A stretch of DNA of 64,000 nucleotides from Cercis canadensis (GCA_003255065.1 QAOA01002098.1:99222-163221), one strand, 5' to 3'; counted from the stretch's first letter, positions 33,176-44,927 are shown. The notes: generated from the sequence alone by a model not told the origin. Made by a program: numbers and translations.

Positions 33176-33415
33176 AGGGGACAAGTTTAATAAAATTCAT
33201 AATTTAGATGACTCTTTTATAATGTTTGTATCTTTTATTTTCATGGTGGTGTAATAATTGACAATTCTATTTGTAACTTTTATTTTCATAGTGTTGTAAT
33301 AATTGACAATTATGGATGATTCTTTTATTATGAAATATAATTTGTAAACTATCTTCATGGTGATGTCTTTATGTCTTTTATGTTATTTACTTTGATTTCT
33401 TTTTGCCTTCACTAG

Positions 33416-34444
33416 ATGACAGCCAATAGCCAACCCACAGAAAAACGTAATAACCATACATGGAACTCACAAAAAGATGCAATATTTATTGAGTGTCTAG
33501 TTAAAATTGGGCCAACATGGAGATGAGACAATAGATTCAGACCTGAGTTTTCTAAGCAATTGGAAAAGATGATGGTTGAGAAGTTGCTTGACTGTACCTT
33601 GAGAGCTAGCCCTCATATTGAGTCGATGATTAAGCAATTGAAGAAGCACTATACTGCAATATGTGAAATGATGGGGCCTAGGGGCAGTAGTGGATTTGGT
33701 TGAAATGACAAAGACAAGATGATTGTTGTTGAGCAAAAAATATTTAAGGATTGGGTAAAGATAATATATGATATTAGCTTATGTTATATTTTTTCTTTAC
33801 TATACTTTATTCTTCAATTAATTTTTAAAATTGTTCTATTTTGCAGTCTCATCCTAATGCTAGAGGGCTTTACAATAAGTCATTCTCTTACTTTGATGTA
33901 TTGGGACCAATTTTTGGCAATGATTCTGCCACTGAAAATCATGCAGAGGATGCAGCATATGCTATGAAAGTAATGGACAAAGAAATTGAAGCTGAAGATG
34001 ATGTTGAAATCCATCTTGAAGAAGATGAGCCACTAGATTCTGTTGCTGAAACTGAACAAAGACAAACCACTGACACTAAACAAGAGACTAGAGGACAAGC
34101 AAGTGGGACAACTAGTGGTAAGGGTAAAAAAAAAAGATAGGTCTGGGGGGGCATTAATTGAAATGGTTGTTGAGAGTATTGATAGGTTTGGTACAATTTA
34201 TGAGAAAAATGGTGACAACATTAAAGACCTAACTGCTTGTTTTAAGCATGAAGGTGAGGGTAGTAAAAGGAGAATGTCAATATTTGAAGAGTTACTAAAG
34301 ATAGAAGGTCTAACTATTGACGAAAGAGTATAAGCTAGTATGATATTATGCAAAGATAATAATTTGGTTGATTTCTTTATGTCAATGGTGAATCCTGTAG
34401 CCAAGGGGCGGTTGGTGGCAAAATTATTGGCTCAAAATCTTTGA
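33416..34444 (+). pseudogene. Harbinger partner protein with Myb/SANT-like domain, disabled
   Basis: Second gene of PIF/Harbinger transposons, which helps nuclear import and DNA binding of the transposase. The start at 33416 leads into a Myb/SANT-like domain (TWNSQKDAIFIECLVKIG; EFSKQLEKMM; IESMIKQLKKHY). An intron follows (about 33760-33845, ends TTTTGCAG). The second exon has ARGLYNKSFSYFDVLGPIFG, an acidic linker (about 33985-34060) and a basic run. After a frame change near 34130 the C-terminal helix EELLKIEGLTIDERV appears. In-frame TGA stops at 33525 and 33701 replace Trp or Cys codons. Confidence 0.8.
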
Positions 34445-36008
34445 CTGAATTATGTTTGTTATTGATATTTGATAATATTATTGGCTCAAATTTATATGAA
34501 CCTTGACTGAATGTAGCTCTTATTTTTTTGGTGGCATACCAAAAAATGTTACATTGGTACACTATGACTCAGAATGTATTAAGTTGAGTTTATTAGTGTC
34601 TTTTAGTTTTTTTCTTTATATTATATTCTTCTATGTATGAGGTTTGAATTTTAGAATGCTGTAATTGTACATATGTCATGAGTTTTAACTTGTTCAATTT
34701 GGAATTGGAATTGTACATATGCTGAAATTTTGGATACATTTTGGTTCTTCGAGAATGGCATGGATGTCATCATGGGGTTGGGGCCCTTGCCCTACCCATG
34801 TAATTTGTTTTTATGCTCTCATAAAGTTGTACAGGATTTTTTTGAAGTGATGCGATTTGTCCTTTGTTTGTCCCAGAGATGATAAAACTGAATTATGAAT
34901 ATTCATGCTTCTGCTTTTAATTTTCTTTTGCTGCTTTTCACCTTCATTTGCAATGATTGGCAGAGTGGGTAGCATAGTAGCTTACAAGTTACAACTCACA
35001 GAAACTCAAGGTGTGACTTGTGAGTCATGAGATGGACCATCCTCCTAATGGGGGCGATAGACAGAGAACTTTAGAGCCAAATTTAAGTAGAAAAGTGAGG
35101 AAAGTAGGTTTTGGAGTGTGGCTATGGGGGCGATAGACAGAGAACTTTATTAATGTTTTTTGCTAATCTATATTCCTGTTTTGTGCATTTTTGTTGCACT
35201 TTTCTTACTTTTAATGGTCCCCTTGATTTTGACTACATTCAAACCTAAACATTCACGTGGGCCCTTTAGTTTTGAAAACTATTAGTTTCAATTTCAATGG
35301 TTGGAGCAGCCTCGTGTATCAATCTCATGCACCAGCATGCCCCATCCAGAAACTAGTAAATCTTTTAACTTTAATTAAATTTAAATTTTAATATATTAAA
35401 ATTAGAGATTAATTTTATACAAAAGTATATCAATGGGTGAAAGTGTAAATAATCTTATTCTTAATTACTACACGTAACTAGCCATTTTCTACCACAATTG
35501 GTTTTAATTGAATTTTGGCAAAAAAAAAAATGTTGAGTGAGTATAGAAAAAATTGTGAGGTGTATTAAATTGATCAATCACAATGTTGAAAATCTTTTTT
35601 AAGAAATAATGAGTGTCACCTTAGGAAAAAAAAATGAAGATTTTTCCTACTTCTTCTCTAATCCATTTGTGCAAAAAAAATGTATTTTTTTTATATTACT
35701 TGTTATATATGAGTTTCACCATAAAAATGATATATAATAATAATTTATTTATTTATTCATCCAAATTTTTAATAGAGGTATTTTTAAAAAAATAACTAAG
35801 ATTCTCAAAAAAATAGTATTTGAACCAAACACAAATTATAAGATTTTTTGGAATAAATATTTAATATTTTTAAAAAATTTTATAGTCAACTAAACATAAA
35901 TTATAACATTCCTAAGAACAAGATTCTTAAGAACAAAATTCTCAAAAACAAAATTCTCAAAAATGATATTTTCCAAAAACTATAAAAAATCCTTGTAGCA
36001 AACGCCCT
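34445..36008. other. 3' non-coding part of the Harbinger element or separate MITE
   Basis: No coding sequence. The repeat GGGGGCGATAGACAGAGAAC occurs near 35049 and 35127. The last 200 bases have a TTCTCAAAAA/TTCTTAAGAA-rich run typical of short AT-rich non-autonomous elements, so the right terminus may belong to an independent MITE. Confidence 0.4.
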
Positions 36009-36059
36009 ACGCACAAATTAATTAGAAAGCAGCCAAACACACAATGCAACTAACAGGAA

Positions 36060-36291
36060 AGCGAAATGAACTGTAGAAGTAGACTTTCGAACTCGGGGAA
36101 AGAGAAAGAGAAGACAGAGATAGAGAGAGAGAGTTGGAACCCCAAACCACACTCTGATCTCAATTCCTTCTCTTCCACTCTCTATCTTCTTCTTCCAATT
36201 TCAAAATTTTCATTCAATTTCCCAAAACTCGTAACCCTAATTCGCCCTCTGTTGTATACTCTGTATCTTGTAAATCATAGATTAAGAAAAA
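36060..36291 (+). promoter_or_regulatory. 5' leader of the SCYL2-like gene
   Basis: A GA-rich run (AGAGATAGAGAGAGAGAG near 36116) followed by a CT-rich stretch (36160-36210) is typical of a plant 5' untranslated region. It ends in AAAAAATG at the start codon. The Harbinger/MITE terminus lies only about 50 bp upstream, so that element may have replaced or may supply the promoter. Confidence 0.5.
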
Positions 36292-38842
36292 ATGTCCCTC
36301 AACATGAAAACCCTAACCCAAGCCTTGGCCAAGACCGCTGCGGTGATCGAGAAGACGGTGCATACCACTGTACAGGAAGTGACCGGACCCAAGCCTCTTC
36401 AGGACTACGAACTCCTTGACCAGATCGGCTCTGCTGGGCCTGGTCTCGCCTGGAGGTTGTACACTGCCAGGGCACGGGAACCCTCGCGCCAGCACCAGTA
36501 CCCAGTTGTTTGTGTTTGGGTATTGGACAAGCGGGTATTGTCTGAAGCACGCGTGCGTGCGGGGCTGACCAAGGCGGCTGAGGATTCGTTCCTGGATTTG
36601 ATTCGGGCGGATGCGGGTCGGTTGGTGCGGTTGAGGCATCCGGGGGTGGTGCATGTGGTGCAGGCTCTGGATGAGAGCAAGAATGCCATGGCAATGGTGA
36701 CTGAGCCTTTGTTTGCGTCGGCGGCAAATACTCTTGGGAACGTGGAGAATATTGCTAATGTTCCTAGGGAGCTCAAGGGAATGGTAGGTAGAAGGATTGG
36801 ATTTGAATTTGCTAGTTTTGTAAATGTCAATTAGAATTTTGGGTTGCTCTCTTTGATCTGGAGATATTGGATAGTGAAATGACTGAATGCCCCCCTTTTT
36901 TTTTTGGTTAGTGGAATGCCATACCGTTTCTGTTGCATACATAGAATGCCATATCATTTCAATGGCTTGCATGGTTGGATAAACGGTATTTTCTTTTGGT
37001 CTTTGTTAACATATAAAATGGGCAGGAATCCAAGAAGTGTTATTGTAAACTTTCTGTGACTAAGCTGCTGAATGCTGAGATTCAAATTTTTGGTTTTGGT
37101 AAATTATAGACGTGCTTTTATGATTTTTATCACTAGTGCTACTCGTCCTGCCAACATACCCGCTATTACTAGCTCTTTGATGCTTCTACTTCTGCCACTT
37201 TTTCCACCTTCGCTTCTAGTCTTGTTGTTTTTTGGCACCTGTTAAGCTTCATATGGCTTTTGTCATCAATATCCAGGAATGGGGTTCAAATATTCTTTGG
37301 TTCGAGTTTAGGATATATTTACTGCTGAGCTCCTTTGTCTTTGAAGCTTATTAAATGCTAATCAAAATAACTATTTTGTCACCTCTTGTTGATCGTTCAT
37401 TGTGATCATTCATGGGTGGTACTATGAAAAGAAGCTCATTCATCCTGATTTAATATTTATAGTGCATATGTAAATAATACATGTCTATGATGGTTTGAAA
37501 TCAGGTGTAATTCAAAAACCCAAACACTAACAGATGCGTGCATGCCAGGATATTCAATAATAGTAACTTTGTCTATTTTTGCTGATTATTTAAATAGTAT
37601 TTTTTACCATTTTGATGGTGAACGAAGGTTATATGATTGCTTACTGAACTTCTTTTTATTATGGGCTAATATGTTGCATATTGAACTTTATTACTTGTTA
37701 AAGTATCTCATGCACTGGCTTCTTTTATTTTATGTGCGTGTTTATGTATGGTTATCTGTCTATGGTTCCCATTTATTATGAAATTTTTTCCACTCTGATG
37801 TTAAATGAGTATTTGAGCTTGCTTATGGGATTCGGTTCTGTCAAAGTTTAAAGTTCTGGTCAGAAGTGTCTAATGCTAGGTTCCTATCCCTATGTGTGCG
37901 TGTGTATCTCTTGAAGGATTTCTGACTATGTCATGTGGAGAAGTATCTATTGCATTAGGTTTTGTCTTCATTAATGACTGGGAAACTTATTTCCTGATTG
38001 TAGAAGCTTTTGCTTGGCAGGAAATGGGACTATTGGAGGTAAAGCATGGTTTACTTCAGATAGCAGAAACTTTGGATTTTCTGCATAACAATGCACATCT
38101 TATTCATCGAGCTATATCACCTGAGGTGAGTGCTTCTTTTTCCTATTATTATTATTTTAAAGTTTTTTCTTCTTAATTATGGTAATTCTTTCCATTAGTT
38201 TGGGTTAGGTTTTGTTTCTTTTGTTGCCTCCTCTGTTCCAACAAAAATATAGCAATCAAATTTATCGAACTAAGAAGCAAGTTATATCAGCTGAATTTTT
38301 TGGAATAATGGAATTTTTCTTTTATACTTGATGACATTCTTGTTGCTGTTTTATTTATTTGTTTTTTATTTTTTAATTTTATGGCCTGATGCATTTTAAT
38401 TGTCTTACTATAATGCTGGAAACAACCACGAATTTCCTCTACTCATCAAAATTATCATGTTCGGTTGAAAATCAGTAACCTAAGATTGATACATTCCTAT
38501 CTATTTCTGAATATGTTGCTGATTTTACCTTCATTCCTATCTATTTCTGAAGGTTATTCTTTAAGCTTGAAATATAGTTGCTATATCATTTTGCATTTTT
38601 CACATATATGAAATGTGTTGTCCTTGTCTGGTTTGCTGGTTAACCTTAGGTGCTAAATCTTTTTAGTTTGAATAATATCAAGTATTGAATGAGTTTATAC
38701 AGTTACCATTTTTTTTTTTAACTTTTTGCAGAATATTCTTATCACCTTGAGTGGAGCTTGGAAACTCGGTGGATTTGGTTTTGCAATTTCAGCACCTCAG
38801 ACCTCCGGTGACTTGGCTAATTCGCAAGCTTTCCATTATACT
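36292..38842 (+). CDS. SCYL2: SCY1-like protein 2 (SCYL2) pseudokinase, first three coding exons
   Basis: SCYL2 proteins are pseudokinases of clathrin-coated vesicles and trans-Golgi trafficking. Exons: 36292-36783 (164 codons; [20 protein letters not shown]; glycine-loop region [14 protein letters not shown]), 38021-38125 (35 codons; HRAISPE) and 38732-38842 (37 codons; [10 protein letters not shown]). All junctions are GT/AG and phase 0. Two hallmarks show a pseudokinase: HRAISPE stands where active kinases have HRDLKPEN, and GGFGF replaces DFG. About 236 codons are present, a quarter of the usual length. No frameshift is seen. After a donor at 38843 the intron runs into the Tat-type element at 38978, and no further SCYL2 exon is found up to 64000. 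The gene is therefore truncated or split by rearrangement. Confidence 0.88.
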
Positions 38843-38977
38843 GTGCGTGAAACATTTGATAAGATTAGGGTTTATTACTTTCAGTTTGTTTAATTGACTT
38901 TTATAATGCATTGTCATACCCTGTGTGTTGATTATGGGATAATTCAACCGTTGCATATGTTTCCTATTTTTGTATTA

Positions 38978-39439
38978 TACGAAAGTGACTCTCTGTTTTT
39001 GCATTGCTATTGCTGGTTTCTTTCTGTTTCAGTTCTCTTCTCTGTGCTTTGTTCTGTTGTTTGTTTCTTTCTTCTGCTATGTGCCTTCTGGTGCTATTTG
39101 TTGTTTCTGGTTCTTTGCTGTATGTTGTTTCCTTCTCTATGCTCTCTTTCTTTCTCTCCCGTTTCTGCTCTGTGGTTATCTCTTTTATGCTACTCACTTG
39201 CTAACCATTATTGCCTTCACGTCTCTCTAACTGCTGCTCCATCTCCCTCTCTTTTGTCTCCCTCTCACTCACGTCTCTTAACTTCCCATGCACTTGCACC
39301 CTTTCTCACGTATTCCTCTCTCTCTAAAATTGCTCATTGCACTTGCACCCACACCCATGTCTCTTTTCTTTTATCACCAAATTATTTTTTATTTTTTTTT
39401 ATTTTTTCCTTTTATTTTAAGATGAAATTAGTGTCTACA
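38978..39439 (-). mobile_element. 3' LTR of the Tat element, truncated
   Basis: Matches 53343-53812 closely from the TGTAGACAC end (39439 leftwards) for about 460 bp and then stops at TACGAAAG (38978). The intact 5' LTR continues for another 1.9 kb. The missing part has been deleted at the junction with the SCYL2 intron. It is CT-rich on the plus strand, which creates long meaningless open frames. Confidence 0.85.
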
Positions 39440-39456
39440 GTTTGCCCCTCTTTACA
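39440..39456 (-). other. Polypurine tract
   Basis: On the minus strand AAAGAGGGGCAAAC directly precedes the TGTAGACAC start of the 3' LTR, the place where plus-strand DNA priming happens in LTR retrotransposons. Confidence 0.75.
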
Positions 39457-39599
39457 TGTTTCCTATGAGAATAGTGTGTGAAGCTTTCGCTTATCGCGCC
39501 TTTCGTATAGGGAATATGTAAAGATAACAGACACGTATTTCGTCCAACACTCATGGCAGAGGTTGAAATGTCAAAGCAAAATGATGTCGATCATAGTGG

Positions 39600-40220
39600 T
39601 GAAAATATAATGACAGGAAAGTGTAATATCGAGAAATGAGAATGACATGAAATCATAATGGCACAAAATATAATAGCAAGAAAATTAATGGCATGAAATG
39701 TAATGACATGAAAATTAATAATATGAAATGCAACGGCTGAGAAATCAATGGCATAAAATATAGTGGCGAGAAAATTAATGGCATAAAATGTAATTATAAA
39801 AATAAAATCAACAACATAAAATATAATGACGAGAAAATTAATAGCCTGCAATGTAATTATCGAGAAACCAATGGCATAAAATGTAATGGCGAAAAAAAAT
39901 TAACGGCATTGAATGTAGTGGCAGAAAAATTAATAACATGAAATGTGATCACTGAAAAATCAATGGCATAAAATATAATAGCAGAAAAATTAACGGCATG
40001 AAATATAGTGGCAGAAAAATTGATAACATAAAATGCAATTTCTGAAAAATTAATGGCAAAAAATGTAATGACAGAAAAATTAATTGCATAAAATATAATT
40101 ACTGAAAATTTAATGGCAGGAAAATTAATGGCACGAAATATAATGACGAAAAAAATTAATGGCACGAATGGTAATGATAGAGAAATTAATGACATGAAAT
40201 GTAATGACAAAAATTAATTA
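39600..40220. repeat. AT-rich minisatellite in the Tat 3' region
   Basis: About 20 diverged units of roughly 29-32 bp, consensus close to AAAATTAATGGCATAAAATG TAATGGCAG (shown in two parts). The unit count is by eye. The array lies between integrase and the 3' LTR, in the non-coding 3' region. Open frames on the minus strand here (Ile/Phe/Asn-rich) are a by-product of the repeat. Confidence 0.85.
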
Positions 40221-41140
40221 CTGAAAAGTGTAAGAAATGTACCCCATGACACTAAGATGAGTCATCTTTGATCTCTTGCAAAGAAAGTGGTTCAATCAAA
40301 ATTTGCTTTTTCAAAAGTCGAATTGCTCATGCGTGTCTTTTCTCATTAGAAACTGGACTTCTGTCTCTATCAGATAATTTCTCCTTATTCCCCAAATGAT
40401 GAGATCACATTTTCCATTTCTCAATCTCTTCTTAAAAAGCTCTTTCTTTTATTTACCATTAAAGAAGACTCCTAGCAGATCTTGAGCTTTGCTTTGATTT
40501 AGAAGATATCATTCTGAAGTTTGAAAAATATGTCAATGTGACCTACTTTAAAGAAATAAATGAATATGCCATATAAATAATCCACTCACATTTTATTCAA
40601 AATCATAATTTGATAATTTATCATGGATAGTATGCACAACTGAAAGAAGTAGATTCAATGAATTAACCTCTTTTATTTAAATCAAGAAAGAAAGTATACA
40701 AACATCACAGGATTGAAAACTGAAAGAAATGCTCATCAGAATAAAAATTTGCCCCAGTATGGGGTCTTGGTGAAATTGGACTTGCCCTACCAAGTAGGTG
40801 CCTACGTATCCTCAAAGAGGAATCAAAGCCCACGTAATTCGGGATGAAAAATTCAGAAGTCATATAGAACAGATGATTTTGCCCCAGTTGTAGCTCTGTG
40901 ATATCCAACTTTATTGATTCTCATATTGCTTTGGATCAGACTTCTACTTGACTGAGACGTCGTTTATCCTTCTGATGTTGAAATACATAACTCTTGCTTT
41001 CTTATATGCTGAGTTTCTTCCCTTATCTCAAACAACTTTTCCACTCTTGGTCAATTCTTTTATTCTTGCACAAACACTCTTGCAGATTCAAACTCACATC
41101 TAGATTGCCTTTTCAGGTTTTCAATCTAGCGGGTTTTTAT
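40221..41140 (-). other. Non-coding 3' region between integrase and the repeat array
   Basis: No coding frame. It holds a block near 40760-40850 (GGTGCCTACGTATCCTC, AATCAAAGCCCACGTA) that is similar to a block inside the Tat LTRs (near 28393 and 51765), so an LTR-derived word is duplicated in the 3' non-coding part. Confidence 0.5.
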
Positions 41141-42866
41141 TTTTTATTTTTTATGAGTAACATTTTCTGACTGCATCAGAATTTATCGGTTTAGCCAGCT
41201 CTTTTCCTTCCATATCTGTGAGAATCAAAGCACCACCGGAGAATGCTTCTTTAACAATGTATGGGCCTTGATGAGTTGGGGCCCATTTTCCCCGTGCATC
41301 TTCTTGATGAGGTAAGATTTTTCTCAACACTAGATCTCCTTGTTGAAACTCTCAAAGTCGAACCTTTTTGTTGAATGCTCTGGCCATTCTTTGTTGATAT
41401 AACTGTCCATGACAAATTGCAACTAATCTTTTCTCCTCAATCATATTCAGTTGCTCATATCTGACCCGTGCCCATTCTGATTCTTCTAGATCAGTTTACA
41501 TCAAGACTCTGAGAGATGGGATCTCTACTTCTATAGAAGTAACAACTTCCATACCATACACTAGAGAATACGGCGTTGCCCTAGTCGATGATCGAACCGC
41601 TATGCGGTAAGCATGCAAGGCATAGGGAAGCATTTCATGCCAATCTTTGTAAGTCACAACCATCTTTTCCACTATTTTCTTGATATTTTTGTTTGTGGCT
41701 TCTACTGCTCCATTCATTTGAGGTCTATATGGCGAAGAATTATGATGTTTGATTGCGAACTGTGTGCACAACTTTTGTATATCCGCGCCATTCAAATTCA
41801 AATTGTTATCAGTGATGATTTGTTCTGGTTGCCCATATCGACAAATGATATTCATCTTCAAAAATCTAACAACTATCTTCTGAGTCACTTTCGCATAAGA
41901 AACAGCCTCTACCCATTTTGTGAAATAGTCAATTGCTACCAGAATGAAACAGTGTCCATTGGATGCTTTCGGATTGATTGGACCGATGACATCAATTCCC
42001 CACATAGAAAATGGCCAAGGGGTTGTCATACTGTGCAACATGGACGATGGTACTTTAGTACGATCGGCATAGATTTGGCACTTGTGACACTTTCTAACAT
42101 AACTGATGCAATCTCTTTCTATTGTTGTCCAGTAATAACCTGCTCTTAGAATTTTTTGAGTCATCATATGACCGTTTGCATGAGTAGCGCATATTCCTTC
42201 ATGAATAGCACTCAAAATGCGATTAGCCTCCTTAGCATCCACACATCGTAAAAGTGCTCCGTCATGACTTCTTTTGTACAAAATCTCTCCACTCAGAAAG
42301 AATCCCAATGTCAGACGTCTGATAGTCTTCCTATCATTTTCATTAGCGCTAACTGGATATTCTCTAGACTTAATATATCGCAGGATATCATAGTACCAAG
42401 GGTGACCATCCGGTTCTTCTTCCACATTAGAGCAATAAACTGGTTCTTTCTGTGACTTCACCTGTATTGGTTGCACCATTACTCCACAATCAAGCTTAGT
42501 CATTACTGCTAGTGTAGCCAAAGCATTTGCAAATTGGTTCTTGTCGCGAAATAAATGAAAAAAGGTGATGTCTTCAAATTTCTTGATTAACCGAGTCAAA
42601 TATTTTTGATACGGAACCAATTTTGAATCTTTGGTTTGCCATTCTCCAGTCACCTGATAGATGATGAGAGCAGAGTCTCCAAAAACATCCAAGGTATTAA
42701 CTTTTAGATCCAAAGATGCTTGTAGACCTCTTACACATGCTTCATATTCCGCCTTGTTATTAGTGCAATCGAAATCCAATTTAATGGCTATAGGGAATTG
42801 TTTTCCTTCTGGTGACATTATCACGGCTCCTATTCCCACCATCGAAGTACATCTTCCACCTTACTT
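41140..42866 (-). pseudogene. Tat element second RNase H and integrase
   Basis: The minus strand opens with a second RNase H of archaeal type: GIGAVIMSPEGK, CTNNKAEYEACVRGL and DSALIIYQVTGEW (about 42835-42600). The integrase follows. Its zinc-binding part ends in CHKCQIYAD at about 42055. The catalytic core has D in MWGIDVIGP (about 42000), D in IITDNNLN (about 41800) and E in NGAVEATNK (about 41710), so the DDE triad is kept. The C-terminal part continues past a stop at 41496 in the frame EWARVRYEQLN and a GPY-like KWAPTHQGPYIV segment to about 41180. A frame break near 42850 separates it from the first RNase H. Confidence 0.85.
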
Positions 42867-44517
42867 CTTCTTTTTCATCCTCTCTTTCGACTACAAGAAC
42901 GTCTTCATCAAGAAACTCAAATCTCATGGGTTGGTAATCGTCTGCGGGATTTTCAGCTAAGTAATCAGCAATTACACTTCCTTTGACAGCCTTCTTTGTC
43001 ATGTACACCACATTGTATTCTGAAAGGACAATTTGCCACTTAGCTAGTCTTCCGGAGAGATAGGGCTTTTCAAAAATGAACTTAATGGGATCCATACAAG
43101 AGATGAGCCATGTAGTATGGGATAACGCACAACACGTTTTTTCCACCATGGCGTATCTCGTCTCGTAATCAGTGAACTTCTTGCTCAAGTAATAAATAGC
43201 CCTCTCTTTTCTTCCCCCTTCATCATGTTGTCCTAATACACTCCCTATTGATTCTTGAAGCACGGTCAAATACAGAATGAGAGGCTTTCCAAGTGTCGAA
43301 GGTACAAGCATTGGTGGGTTAAGCAAATACTCATTGATTCTATCAAAAGCTTCTTGACACTTTTCATCCCACTTTCCAGGATTATTCTTCCTCAGCAATT
43401 TGAAGATGGGTTCACAAGTGTGAGTAAGATTTGAAATGAATCTGGCTATGTAATTAAGCTTCCCTAGAAAACTCCGAACTTCTTTTTCTGATCTTGGGGA
43501 TGGCATCTCCTAAATTGCTCGAACTTTATATGGATCTACTTCAATTCCCTTCTTACTAACGATGAACCCTAACAATTTACCAGAAGTCGCACCAAAAGTA
43601 CATTTGTTTGGGTTCAATCTTAGTTTTTATTTTCTTAGTCTTTCGAACAATTTTCGAAGAACATTCACATGACTTTTTCCTTCTTTTGACTTAGCCACCA
43701 TGTCGTCTACATAGACCTCGATTTCTTAGTGTATCATGTCATGAAAAAGTGTAACCATAGCCCTCTGATAAGTAGCTCCCGCATTCTTTAACCCAAAAGG
43801 CATTACCCTATAACAATAGGTGCCCCAGTGCGTGATGAACTTAGTCTTCTCTTTATCTTCATTAGCCATTGGAATTTGATTGTACCCCGAATACCCATCC
43901 ATGAAAGAATGCCGGTGATTCTTGGCCGTGTTGTCAACAAGCACATCTATGTGCGGCAAAGGAAAATCATCTTTCGGACTGGCTCTATTCAGATCTCGAA
44001 AATCCACGCACATTCTTACTTGACCATCCTTTTTAGGCACTGGAACTATATTAGAAACCCATTCCGGATAAGTAGATACTTCTAAGAAACCAGCCTAAAT
44101 CTGCTTAATCACCTCTTCTTTTATTTTGCTAGACATTTCAGGTCTCATTCTTCTCAACTTTTGCTTAACTGGCTTGCAATCTGAATATAGCAGAATCTGG
44201 TGAGACACAATATTAGGATCAAGACCAGGCATGTCTTGGTAAGACCAAGCAAACACGTCACTATACTCTGTGAAAAGAACAATCATTTCCTCTTTTTCTG
44301 GGTTATCGACAATCTTCAATTCTCTTTTCTCATCTTTTGTACCCAGGTTTATGATCTGAATCTCTTCATTATGAGGAAGTATCATTTTTTCAGCTGACTC
44401 GATCATTTTCTCAAATTTACCAGAAATATCTAAATCTTCATCAGAGCAGTAATCGTCTTCACCAAATGCAATATGAGAATCAACTATTGGAGGCACATGA
44501 GCTTCTACTTGAGACAT
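42781..44517 (-). pseudogene. Tat element reverse transcriptase and first RNase H
   Basis: RT begins after the linker (44517-44095; PGLDPNIVSHQ) with a stop at 44095. It then reads MPKKDGQVRMCVDFRDLNRA, MDGYSGYNQIPM and MPFGLKNAGATYQRAM (44040-43726). After a stop at 43724 the active site YVDDMVAKSKEG is intact. RT thumb: RSFLGKLNYIARFI at about 43470. RNase H: ILYLTVLQESIGSVLGQHDE at about 43270 and KKFTDYETRYAMVEK at about 43170. Stops near 44095, 43724, 43630 and 43510 prevent expression as one polyprotein. Confidence 0.85.
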
Positions 44518-44927
44518 TAGATCTATATTAGCAAGACTCTTGAGAATAAGTTAGAACATAACAAGAATTAAGATGAAAAAATGGATGGGTAATGGATAAG
44601 AAGGACGGAAAAAATAAAAGGATGCCAAAATGAATGAAAACTCCATGACAAATTATTTTATTAAAATTTTTCAATAAAACATGGTCCAATACATAATAAA
44701 GATAAAATTCAAGTGACTTTGGACTTCAGTCAAAAGAAATAAATATGGCATAAACAGATATTACTTAAAGAGGACCACATCTAGCATTGGCTCAATCTCC
44801 TAGTTATTCAATTTTTCTAAATCTCCTCAAAGCTGAATCCAACAATCCTTCTTAGAGCAGCCGTTTAGGGTATTCACCATATGCATATGATCTACAATTG
44901 GCGACTCAGTTGATGGCACAAAAGTTT

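Larger units (their letters stand above)
28919..36008 (+). mobile_element. PIF/Harbinger transposon (about 7.1 kb)
   Basis: The left end starts GGGGGCATTTGGTACGGGGA. The right end, read on the minus strand from 36009, starts TAGGGCGTTTGCTACAAGGA. By eye 23 of the first 30 positions match. Between them lie the two genes of this superfamily on the same strand: a DDE transposase (32050-33175) and a Myb/SANT-like protein (33416-34444). The 3-bp target duplication (TWA) usual for the family cannot be read at the edges, so the exact ends are uncertain; the right end may instead belong to a separate MITE. Confidence 0.6.

Noticed and set aside
36299-36972. Long minus-strand frames opposite the first SCYL2 exon
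   Set aside because: They are shadows of a GC-rich real exon on the plus strand. No family resemblance; Pro/His-rich composition is what antisense of this exon gives.
38894-39481. Plus-strand frame of 195 codons rich in Leu, Cys and Ser
   Set aside because: It lies in the CT-rich truncated LTR, and the same type of frame occurs in the matching 5' LTR at 53350-53793. Low-complexity artefact.
39591-40210. Two minus-strand frames rich in Ile, Phe and Asn
   Set aside because: They follow the 29-32 bp repeat unit and change frame with it; produced by the minisatellite, not by a gene.
39600-40220. CRISPR-like array
   Set aside because: The units are contiguous and diverged, with no constant repeat alternating with unique spacers, and the setting is a plant retrotransposon.
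41613-42149. 178-codon plus-strand frame
   Set aside because: Antisense shadow of the Tat integrase, whose catalytic motifs are clear on the minus strand.
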